This document shows, piece by piece, positions 30,092-38,524 of a stretch of DNA of 45,143 nucleotides; positions within the stretch are counted from its first letter, which is position 1, and each line of letters starts with the position of its first letter. The stretch spans positions 1 through 45,143 of the forward strand of contig JAOTWM010000002.1 in the NCBI GenBank assembly GCA_029862885.1. The letters run 5' to 3'. The notes under the pieces were generated by a model. That model ran no database searches and was not told where the DNA came from. It saw nothing but the letters and a program-made list of their open reading frames with translations. Position numbers and translations under genes: made by a program. The stretch comes from Gammaproteobacteria bacterium. Its GTDB lineage: Bacteria; Pseudomonadota; Gammaproteobacteria; Arenicellales; JAOTWM01.

Positions 30092-30676
30092 CTAATACTT
30101 ACAGTCGATCGTATCGACAAGGGGAGCTCTGGCACTACCACTGTCTAAGGATCGAAAGTGATCGATTTCGAACATTGTCGTGTAATCAGCACAATACAGG
30201 AATGCGTTAACGGCCGAGTATTTAATATCCTCCTCCGAACATGCGCCGGCGGAGAACCTTTCGTTCGCAAATCCAACAAAGTAGCGCAGGTGCCCACCAT
30301 CGACTGCCTTCTCGAAGAATTTCGGCTTAAAGCTATCGGGGCACTCAATATATTCGGTGTGCTGCCCTCGGTACCCTACTCTCTGCTTCTCAAATAGAGC
30401 GCGGAATACGGCGACTTTCTGTACGATCAGCGCATCAGCTACGGACTGATCGATTCCGGTAACCTCCGTCACATTTAATTTTTCGTTCTCGCCAAGATAC
30501 TCTAAGAACGCGATATTGTCCCCATAAGTTGTACGGGAGAATCGGTATCCCCAGAACGAATCGCCCGCCGGGAGAGCGTCGCCTCGCTTTGTGTAATAAA
30601 CCAACACCAGACCCACGGTCGCGACGAGAACGACAATCGGTAATGCTATGACCAACAGTTTGCGTCTCAGAGTCAC
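30092..30676 (-). CDS. hypothetical membrane-anchored protein
   Basis: Single N-terminal TM (KLLVIALPIVVLVATVGLVLVYYT), 194 aa, no recognised domain. Confidence 0.6.
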   Translation of the reverse strand: MTLRRKLLVIALPIVVLVATVGLVLVYYTKRGDALPAGDSFWGYRFSRTTYGDNIAFLEYLGENEKLNVTEVTGIDQSVADALIVQKVAVFRALFEKQRVGYRGQHTEYIECPDSFKPKFFEKAVDGGHLRYFVGFANERFSAGACSEEDIKYSAVNAFLYCADYTTMFEIDHFRSLDSGSARAPLVDTIDCKY

Positions 30677-30708
30677 GATGGCTATAAGTTGGGAATCCGG
30701 GAGGTTAT

Positions 30709-30855
30709 ATGGCCTCTAACGATAGTTTTAATCGAGTCCGTGGCGTTGTCGGTCAAGATGCTACCGGTCGACTCGTGATGTGGGACGAAATGCGGACAAG
30801 TAGTAACTATTCGGTGGTGTCCTTTACCGAAGGCCATACAATTCGGCTGTCATAG
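30709..30855 (+). CDS. putative small ORF, 48 aa
   Basis: MASNDSFNRVRGVVGQDATGRLVMWDEMRTSSNYSVVSFTEGHTIRLS; preceded by GGGAGG-TTAT-ATG. Below the ORF-track cutoff. Confidence 0.3.
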   Translation: MASNDSFNRVRGVVGQDATGRLVMWDEMRTSSNYSVVSFTEGHTIRLS

Positions 30856-30872
30856 ACTGGGCCTGTACGCAC

Positions 30873-32153
30873 TTAGTGACGAGCATATTTTATCTTATGG
30901 TTCAGCAAAGTAGCCTCTAGCCTATTGGCGATAATAGGCTCCTTTAAGTATAAGTCGATGGATTCGTGTGGGTCCGATTTTATATTGAATAATAATTTAA
31001 ATCGTCCGTACCGAACAATCAATTTCCATGGGCCGATACGGATGTATTCGTCCCAATTGTTTTTCCCAATAAGAACTTTCTCCTCGGTGTTACGGCCACT
31101 CAGTACATCAAAAAGGTGGTCGTTGGAGATAGGTGTTGCCCACGGTATTTCGAGCATCTTATATATTGCGGGGGCGAGATCCGCTAGAGCAACGGCACTC
31201 GGTACGCGAACAGTTATACTTATTTTCGGATGTAGTATAAGAATTGGAACGTGAACACACGACTGATATGCGACCCCATGCTTAAAAATCCCATTATCGC
31301 CCAATCCGGTTCCGTGGTTGGCATAGAGAACTACGATGCTGTTGTCGTTATAACGCTCCTGTAATACCTTAAATACTCGACCAAGTTGTGCGTCTGCGTA
31401 GCTTAGTTGTCGACTGTAAATATGTCGTTCTATTTGTTGCGCTCGTTCAGGCTCAAGATCTCTCTGCCTTTTCAAGAAATATGCGTATCTGTTCGTTCCA
31501 TTAGGAGCTTGATATTCATAGCGGCGGGCATTAATTGAAGATGCATACTCAGTGTCGGGTTGTATCGGATGTCGATATTGATGATTATGTAATAACGTCG
31601 GGCGAAATAAAACAAATCTTGGGTGATCGCTCGGTCGTTCGAGTTTGTCGATTAGAAGATCGACAAGGTCTTCCATCAAGATTTTTGATGACCACTGCGA
31701 GTAGTCGGCAAATCCCCTATCCAGGAAGACATGTTGGCCCGCCCGACCGCCTTGATTGATATTTATCGTGTGGTATCCGTGTTGCGAGAGAACTTGAGCC
31801 ATGGACACGGAGCTAGTGAGCGACTTCTCGATTTTCAGTTGCTTGATAAGATCGAGTTTCTTGTACCGATCGATTTCCGCAGGCATTACAGGAATCTGGT
31901 GGGGCAATGTTAAGGTCAGTACTGAAGTATTGCTTAGGAATGTCTCCCCTGCCGGGGCGGAGGCATCCTCGAATACTACTCCGTGTTCAAAGAACGCATC
32001 GATATTTGGCGTTAAATCTGCGTTGCTGATAAGTCCGGTAAAGTCTGCTCTTAGTAATTCAATATTCAAGAAGATTACATTGCAACCACGGCAAGCCAAA
32101 TCGCGCGGTGCGCCAGCGGCATCGGGGCTGCCAAAGAGCGTACTCGAATTCAT
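30873..32153 (-). CDS. sulfatase-fold protein, atypical active site, paralog C (no signal peptide)
   Basis: LACRGCNVIFLNIELLRADFTGLI, FEDASAPAGETFLSNTSVLTL, IVVLYANHGTGLGDNG, CVHVPILILHP. In-frame TAG two codons upstream of ATG. Confidence 0.78.
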   Translation of the reverse strand: MNSSTLFGSPDAAGAPRDLACRGCNVIFLNIELLRADFTGLISNADLTPNIDAFFEHGVVFEDASAPAGETFLSNTSVLTLTLPHQIPVMPAEIDRYKKLDLIKQLKIEKSLTSSVSMAQVLSQHGYHTININQGGRAGQHVFLDRGFADYSQWSSKILMEDLVDLLIDKLERPSDHPRFVLFRPTLLHNHQYRHPIQPDTEYASSINARRYEYQAPNGTNRYAYFLKRQRDLEPERAQQIERHIYSRQLSYADAQLGRVFKVLQERYNDNSIVVLYANHGTGLGDNGIFKHGVAYQSCVHVPILILHPKISITVRVPSAVALADLAPAIYKMLEIPWATPISNDHLFDVLSGRNTEEKVLIGKNNWDEYIRIGPWKLIVRYGRFKLLFNIKSDPHESIDLYLKEPIIANRLEATLLNHKIKYARH

Positions 32154-32285
32154 AATCTAATTATGAATTAGCGGCCGAGCGCATATAGCTGTGAATGTGA
32201 AAATAATGCCTTGAGTATCTCTGATCATGACTAGGGAAGTAATAACTCTGAAACACGCTCTGCAGTAGTTAGATCAAGACGACCT

Positions 32286-33047
32286 TCACCTCGACGATAG
32301 CATGGACTGGATTTTGTCAGTCCAGTAGTCGTTTCGTTCTTTATCCAATTTGGAATACTCGCAGTCATCGTCGGATAACAAATCACACGGAACAACATCG
32401 CCAGGCCCTCGCAATACCAACACAAAGCTACTGAGCATGACGGCCTCTCGAATATCATGTGTTATCAGCACGGTACGTGAATTGATCCGAGCGATGGTTT
32501 GACGGAAGTAGCGTTGAACTACATTCTTTGTATCCTGGTCCAGCGAACCAAAGGGTTCATCCATTAGCACACATAATGGGTCCACCGCGAGCGCACGCGC
32601 CAATCCGACTCGCTGCTGCATTCCACCAGACAGTGATTTTGGATAAAGCCCTTCAGTGCCTTCTAATCGCATTGTCTTCAATATCTCGCGCGCACGTTGG
32701 TTTCGCTCCCCATTTGGTAAACCTTTCGCTTTTAAGCCAAACTCAACATTCTCTAACACATTTTTCCATGGATACAAATTATGGTCTTGAAATACCACCG
32801 GGCGAGCAGCGGATGGGCCCATCACCTTATCGCCGCAAATCGATATGGCACCTGCATCTGCTGATGAAAAACCGGCGAGCAACGCTATTAATGTGGATTT
32901 ACCGACACCACTTTGACCGACAACCGCCAATACCATATGGCGGTCATCCAGCGTTAACGATAGATCGCTAAAAATCGGCATGCCGGGATACGAAAAATCG
33001 ACATTGTCGATCTGCATCCAGACTTCTGGGGAACTTCCTTCAGCCAT
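32286..33047 (-). CDS. ABC transporter ATP-binding protein (nitrate/sulfonate/taurine type)
   Basis: VVGQSGVGKSTLIALLAGF, LSGGMQQRVGLARALAVDPLCVLMDEPFGSLD. Confidence 0.88.
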   Translation of the reverse strand: MAEGSSPEVWMQIDNVDFSYPGMPIFSDLSLTLDDRHMVLAVVGQSGVGKSTLIALLAGFSSADAGAISICGDKVMGPSAARPVVFQDHNLYPWKNVLENVEFGLKAKGLPNGERNQRAREILKTMRLEGTEGLYPKSLSGGMQQRVGLARALAVDPLCVLMDEPFGSLDQDTKNVVQRYFRQTIARINSRTVLITHDIREAVMLSSFVLVLRGPGDVVPCDLLSDDDCEYSKLDKERNDYWTDKIQSMLSSR

Positions 33048-33786
33048 CGTCCCGCCAATGGCTTAGTCGTAAATCAATTCGCTGCAGGAGGAAGTTACTC
33101 ACATAACCAAGCATGCCGATTACTAGCAGGTAGGAATACAATTTTTCCATTTCGATATTCAGACTGAACAATTGAATGCCATAACCCAACCCACTTGAAG
33201 CTCCCATCATTTCTGCCGCAACAACACAAAACCAGCCGAGGCCGACCCCCAGTCGCAACCCATGGAATGCGTAGGGAAGAGCCGATGGGACGATCACGTC
33301 TGTGAGCTGCAGCAGTTTCCCACAACCGAAGCTTTCAGCAGCGAGGATATGGGATCGCTTGACCTCCATCAAACCTTGCTGAATACCCAACCATATCGGG
33401 AAAAACGCGCCCAGTGCGACTATTGCTATCGCCGGTTGAGTACCCACACCGAATGCAACGATGGCGAGGGGTGTCCAAGCGATCGGTGGAATAGGCCGGA
33501 ACAATTCAATGCCGCCCGATAAGTAGTCGGGAAACGACCTCCAGTATACCGCGACTAAGCCTAGTACCGCCGCGAGTAAAGAGCTAATCGCGACACCGGC
33601 CAACACCCGAAAAAGGCTCGCAAAAGCATCCTTTAGTAATATTCTCGAACGCAGTAACTCCAAAAAGCTCCAGAGCACATCATTTAATGGAGGAGTGAGC
33701 ACATTATTTTTTGATGTTGATAAATGCCACGCTAGCAAAATCACGCACACTCCGACGCTTGCTCGCGCTTGCTGGGGTAGCTTCAT
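33040..33786 (-). CDS. ABC transporter permease (SsuC/TauC-like)
   Basis: Polytopic; PIPPIAWTPLAIVAFGVGTQPAIAIVALGAFFPIWLGIQQG; overlaps the ATPase gene by 8 bp. Confidence 0.85.
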   Translation of the reverse strand: MKLPQQARASVGVCVILLAWHLSTSKNNVLTPPLNDVLWSFLELLRSRILLKDAFASLFRVLAGVAISSLLAAVLGLVAVYWRSFPDYLSGGIELFRPIPPIAWTPLAIVAFGVGTQPAIAIVALGAFFPIWLGIQQGLMEVKRSHILAAESFGCGKLLQLTDVIVPSALPYAFHGLRLGVGLGWFCVVAAEMMGASSGLGYGIQLFSLNIEMEKLYSYLLVIGMLGYVSNFLLQRIDLRLSHWRDDG

Positions 33787-33824
33787 CTATCAAGATTCCC
33801 GAGGTCATCCAGTTAAATGAGAGT

Positions 33825-34865
33825 CTAATTTCGTATTTCGATGTTTTCCAAAATGCCACTCTGATCGGCCTCAGAAATAATCTCTTTCATTATTCCAAGG
33901 TCAGTGTACGCTCTCGCATCTATCGGAGACTTTATGATATTGCGCTCAACAAGGAACCGACTGGCCTGGTCGAATATCTCAAAATCTTCGGGAATAAAAT
34001 CAAATCGCAATTCTTGAATGGAGTGGACCCACCGATTCGGTTCGACGGAAGCCGCATCATCAAGCACTGCATCGCTAACATGCAATCTCGATTCAGTCGA
34101 GAAGTATTGGTTAAGAAAACCCGGATTATTTGCAAAGATATGCCAGCTCAATCTGAACGCAGACAAAAATGATTTCAGTTTCTCCCGGCGCTTACTTAAC
34201 ATTTCCGCAGTCGCGATAACCACAGAAACCACCTTTCCACAATGAAGTATTTTAGCTTTGCCTTGTTCTTCGAACACCGCCGGCAGTGGATCGAACCCGT
34301 AAAGCGCATCGACTCCGGGCCAAGTGGAGTTATCCTTTATGTTTGCAAGTAGCGCCGATTGTTGGGACATGTCGAGCTTTCCAGTACGAATGCCGGACAA
34401 GTCAATACCTGCAGTGGCAATAGCGGACATGGCAACTCGCTCCGCCGCAGCACCAACGGGTCCCATTATTGTTTTGTTTGCCAACTCGGTTAGAGCATTG
34501 ACGCCAGAACCAACCGGTACATATATGCAGACCCGGTTATACATCATTCTAGCCACAATCCGATAGGTCGGATCCTTCGAGAGCAATACCAGTGCAGGTT
34601 GGTCGGCCGTTAACAGAACATCCACCTCACCAGCCAGTGCAGCTCGATTCAGCGGCCCACCATAGGCAAATCCTATGTATTCAACTTCTAAATCCACTAG
34701 CTGCGGGATATTCGTATGCTTAAGGCCCATGACTAGCTGCCCTTGCGTCGCCCAGGGGATTTGCCAGCCAAGCCGCAATGCAGGCGAACCTTCCGCCACA
34801 ACGGTCATTGCATAGCCGCAACCAATACAAAAAAGCAGCATTTGACTACAGAGTTTTCGCATCAT
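33825..34865 (-). CDS. ABC transporter substrate-binding protein (NMT1/TauA/SsuA-like)
   Basis: Signal peptide MMRKLCSQMLLFCIGCGYAMTVVAEG; AALAGEVDVLLTADQPALVLLSKDPTYRIVARMMYNRVCIYVPVGSGV. Confidence 0.75.
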   Translation of the reverse strand: MMRKLCSQMLLFCIGCGYAMTVVAEGSPALRLGWQIPWATQGQLVMGLKHTNIPQLVDLEVEYIGFAYGGPLNRAALAGEVDVLLTADQPALVLLSKDPTYRIVARMMYNRVCIYVPVGSGVNALTELANKTIMGPVGAAAERVAMSAIATAGIDLSGIRTGKLDMSQQSALLANIKDNSTWPGVDALYGFDPLPAVFEEQGKAKILHCGKVVSVVIATAEMLSKRREKLKSFLSAFRLSWHIFANNPGFLNQYFSTESRLHVSDAVLDDAASVEPNRWVHSIQELRFDFIPEDFEIFDQASRFLVERNIIKSPIDARAYTDLGIMKEIISEADQSGILENIEIRN

Positions 34866-34998
34866 AAGAATGGTTCCGGGCCTCAAGTGAATTGCGGTTC
34901 GATTTTCCTGATATATTAGTCTATCTCGGCACCTGAACAAACTGAACTTCCGCTCAATAGTTACCGAGGGAGGCTGTACTAATCGTTATTCAACAATT

Positions 34999-35916
34999 TT
35001 GAAACGCTCGATGAAGAGTACGACGCATAGAACAAAGACCGAACTGGTCGAGAAAACGCTAGCCAAAGAGATGTTTTTTATCGTCGGTGTAGCCAAATCC
35101 GGCACCACGTGGTTGCAACACTTACTGGATTCTCATCCAGAAATCGTGTGTCGGGGCGAGTCCCACTTTATCGATATATTTCATGCCTCATTAGTGAAGG
35201 CGTTCGAAGAGTACAACAACGCGGTGGTCAAACAGGGCGGTGTTGTCGCCCATTTAAAGGAGTACGGCGGTCATGTTGATACGCTTCGTTATGACTTGAA
35301 CGACTCATTTTACTTACTCGTCCAGGCAATTGGGCTTATGTTTGGTAAGTGGAATAACGATCCCTCGATTAGACTAATTGGGGAAAAAACGCCCGACAAC
35401 ATTGCGTGCCTCAGTTTATTGTCGAGTATATTTCCCTCGGCTAAATTCATACACATTATTAGGGACGGCAGGGATAGCGCTGTGTCGGGGTGGTTTTTTA
35501 ACCAGAGTGGGCTCGCTAAGAACAAACAGATCGTCCAAACGTTCGACGAGTATGTGCGGGGATTTGCGAAGGCATGGAGTAGTCAGATTAACCAAGGATG
35601 TGCGATCGGCGCTGGTCTCGATGATCGTTACATGGAAGTACGGTACGAGAACCTAGCCTTTACCCCAAATGACGAAGCGACGAAGCTACTGCGATATTTG
35701 GATGTTGACGATTCCGAGCAGTGTATTAACAACTGCCTGAAAGCATCTTCTTTTCAATCACTTACTGGTGGCCGACGTCCCGGAGAAGAAGACCCAGAAG
35801 CCTTCTTCCGGAAAGGAGTGGTAGGTGACTGGAGAAATAAATTTAGCGATGACCTCAGAGACGATTTTTACAACATAGCCGGAGACACACTGACCCGTTT
35901 CGGATATGAGGGATAG
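34999..35916 (+). CDS. sulfotransferase domain protein (tandem copy 1)
   Basis: MFFIVGVAKSGTTWLQHLLDSHPEIVCRGESHF; KFIHIIRDGRDSAVSGWFF; FRKGVVGDWRNKFSDD. Confidence 0.9.
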   Translation: MKRSMKSTTHRTKTELVEKTLAKEMFFIVGVAKSGTTWLQHLLDSHPEIVCRGESHFIDIFHASLVKAFEEYNNAVVKQGGVVAHLKEYGGHVDTLRYDLNDSFYLLVQAIGLMFGKWNNDPSIRLIGEKTPDNIACLSLLSSIFPSAKFIHIIRDGRDSAVSGWFFNQSGLAKNKQIVQTFDEYVRGFAKAWSSQINQGCAIGAGLDDRYMEVRYENLAFTPNDEATKLLRYLDVDDSEQCINNCLKASSFQSLTGGRRPGEEDPEAFFRKGVVGDWRNKFSDDLRDDFYNIAGDTLTRFGYEG

Positions 35917-35960
35917 ATTGATGCGCACCCATCAGAATCGATGCTGATCGCGGCAATAGT

Positions 35961-36878
35961 ATGGCGACTATTAGCGACAAATTAGAATTGGCTGGGCGTA
36001 ATATTAAGCTGCTCGATAAGAAGCGGCTGTTCTTTGTTTCGGGTATATCCAAATCGGGAACTACCTGGCTGGAGCGGGTTTTGGATAGTCACCCGGAAAT
36101 CATTTGCAAGGGTGAGGCTCATTTCGGCAGTCTCCTAGAGCCAGCGATCCGTAATACCGTAGCGGAATATAACGCCCGTATACCTAGGCAGGGAAATTGG
36201 TCACGCCATAGAAAAGAGAACACGACCGATAATAGTTCATCCTCATATATCTACGACACCAGTGATTTGGATTTCCTGCTCGCCACTGCCATCAAACTAA
36301 TGCTTGTGAAATGGGCCAATGTCGATACCGTAAAATGCGTAGGAGAAAAGACACCAAATAACTTTACTTATTATCCGCTCCTCGCCCGATTATTTCCGGA
36401 CTCGAAGTATATTTATATGATTCGAGATGTCCGCGACGTCATAGTTTCCGCTTGGTTCTATAATTTAGCCGTTGGCTCCGATCAAATGCTACGGCAATTC
36501 GTCAGCATCGAACGATACGCCGTACACGTTGCAAAAGTGTGGGCAGCCGAGGTATCGAGCGCGATGACATTGGGGCGGCCGCTCGGTAACAATTATTGTG
36601 AAATTCAATATGAGAACCTTTGGCAGAACCCGGAACATGAAGTAGGTCGACTCCTCGAGTTTCTCGATGTGTCCACGTCGGATTCAGTTATCAATGAATG
36701 TTTGGGGCTTACGGATTTTTCAAAGTTGTCGGGAGGCCGGCCACGCGGCACCGAAAACAGAAGTTCGTTCTATCGAAAGGGGGTGGTCGGGGACTGGAAG
36801 AATCATCTTGATGACACGTCGATTGCTGAAGTAAAGAACCACTGCGGTAGCTTGATGAGTGAATTGGGATATGACTAG
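35961..36878 (+). CDS. sulfotransferase domain protein (tandem copy 2)
   Basis: LFFVSGISKSGTTWLERVLDSHPEIICKGEAHF; KYIYMIRDVRDVIVSAWFY; YRKGVVGDWKNHLDD. Confidence 0.9.
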   Translation: MATISDKLELAGRNIKLLDKKRLFFVSGISKSGTTWLERVLDSHPEIICKGEAHFGSLLEPAIRNTVAEYNARIPRQGNWSRHRKENTTDNSSSSYIYDTSDLDFLLATAIKLMLVKWANVDTVKCVGEKTPNNFTYYPLLARLFPDSKYIYMIRDVRDVIVSAWFYNLAVGSDQMLRQFVSIERYAVHVAKVWAAEVSSAMTLGRPLGNNYCEIQYENLWQNPEHEVGRLLEFLDVSTSDSVINECLGLTDFSKLSGGRPRGTENRSSFYRKGVVGDWKNHLDDTSIAEVKNHCGSLMSELGYD

Positions 36879-36925
36879 GGTTCGCCCGCTAACCCGGATA
36901 TTTCATGTATGGTTTGGAGTGATGC

Positions 36926-37729
36926 CTATGGTATTTCGCCGCCATAACTGACACCGGATAAAATAGTTTGAAGTTCGGTCGCTGAAATATACTGCCATGC
37001 TTTGTGAACCCCAACAGGCGAAGGATGATAGATTCGCTCTACAGCAAATCGACGTGCCAATTCAACAGAAGGTAGGTGATACTTGTCGGGCATGAGGTGC
37101 ATATTGATCGAGTAAAACGCATCTTCAGATCCAATAATCCATGGATTTGCGTTGCTGGCTTTACATACCTCAATCATCGCCATTTTGCGTCTCACTGACA
37201 GTCCACCGCTCCCGAAAAGACACCATGGGGAAATCACACTATCCGGCCATGGTGCGCCGACGTAGTCATACTCCAGGAATGCTTCTACTTCATTGGAACA
37301 TAGCATAGAGTCGGAATTGAAAAATAACTGAACCTCGCCCTTGATGGATTTCCAGAAGCCTACTTTTCGTTTTACTGTATCTGCAAAGTCTCTTCCCGAT
37401 TCTTGCAACCCCACCGGTAAACTGTTTATGTGTACGTACTGCCAGCCACTCAGGACTTTCATTATCCAATCCCTCATATCCCGAGAAACGAATACCTGTA
37501 GACCCCATTCTTCTCCAAGGAAAAACATGATGTTACGGATCGCGAATTCCGTAAATGGAGATCGCTTCGTTTCGATAAAGACCGCAAATTTGTTGGAATT
37601 GATTGGGATGCCCGTGAAATCGACCGCGCGTAAGGCCGGTAGCATTTCATTGATGTGGTGGCGACGAACACCTAATGCTTCACTGACTTCTCTTGGATCC
37701 CGCTCCGACATTTGGTCAGTGAAATCCAT
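36926..37729 (-). CDS. DUF5672 family protein (copy 2)
   Basis: AVFIETKRSPFTEFAIRNIMFFLGEEWGLQVFVS...FNSDSMLCSNEVEAFLEYDYVGAPWPD...GSGGLSVRRKMAMIEV. Confidence 0.75.
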   Translation of the reverse strand: MDFTDQMSERDPREVSEALGVRRHHINEMLPALRAVDFTGIPINSNKFAVFIETKRSPFTEFAIRNIMFFLGEEWGLQVFVSRDMRDWIMKVLSGWQYVHINSLPVGLQESGRDFADTVKRKVGFWKSIKGEVQLFFNSDSMLCSNEVEAFLEYDYVGAPWPDSVISPWCLFGSGGLSVRRKMAMIEVCKASNANPWIIGSEDAFYSINMHLMPDKYHLPSVELARRFAVERIYHPSPVGVHKAWQYISATELQTILSGVSYGGEIP

Positions 37730-37735
37730 TAGATG

Positions 37736-38524
37736 CTAGTACTCTATCGTAGACAGTAATTGCCGCACTTGCTCGGTGGGTAAATACTTCCACAGTTTGT
37801 GCAAGCCCAGGGGGTTTGGGTCATAGACACCCTCGACTGCAAATCGCTTCGCCTGCTCATAGGTGCCCAGTTTAAAAGTTCCCGGTTCTTTCGCGTTACA
37901 TAGAGACATATTGACGCAAAAGAAAATATCCTCCGGCTCAAATAATGAATGATGCGGATTGGCGACAGCAGCGATTCGCAACATTGCAGATCTACGTCGC
38001 AGCGATAGGCCACCATTGCCGACTCGACAGGCCGGGGAAACTGCAAATTGTTTGCCCCACGGAGCGCCTATATAATCAAGGTGCATAAACTCATCAATGC
38101 CCGTGCGGCGAAATATACTGTCCGGCTCCATCCAGAGAATGTGCCCGGTCCGGATTTGCTCCCAGAATGTGTATTGTTTTTTTAAGGAATTGTAGTCACG
38201 CGTACTCAAATCATTGGTATCCAGTTTTTCGATGCCGACATAACCCCAAGATCGAGTTAGTTCCTTAATGTACGAAAAGTTATCCGGCCCAGTGAAAATC
38301 TCTAATCCCCACTCCGGTCCAAGAAAGTACATGGCGTTGCGTAACACATATTCGAGATGGGGATGCTTTCTTGGCTCAACTAACACGACGCTGCGCTGAG
38401 AGTCTTTTGGAATCGACGGCCGAGGCAGCTGCCGGACTATCGGATACGTGCGTTCTATAAACTCATTCCAAATCTGATAGTTCGTTTCTTCCCGCAGCCT
38501 GGATCGACTAATCGCCTCACTCAT
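37736..38524 (-). CDS. DUF5672 family protein (copy 1)
   Basis: VVLVEPRKHPHLEYVLRNAMYFLGPEWGLEIFTG...MEPDSIFRRTGIDEFMHLDYIGAPWGK...GNGGLSLRRRSAMLRI. ATGA overlap with the upstream TPR gene. Confidence 0.75.
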   Translation of the reverse strand: MSEAISRSRLREETNYQIWNEFIERTYPIVRQLPRPSIPKDSQRSVVLVEPRKHPHLEYVLRNAMYFLGPEWGLEIFTGPDNFSYIKELTRSWGYVGIEKLDTNDLSTRDYNSLKKQYTFWEQIRTGHILWMEPDSIFRRTGIDEFMHLDYIGAPWGKQFAVSPACRVGNGGLSLRRRSAMLRIAAVANPHHSLFEPEDIFFCVNMSLCNAKEPGTFKLGTYEQAKRFAVEGVYDPNPLGLHKLWKYLPTEQVRQLLSTIEY

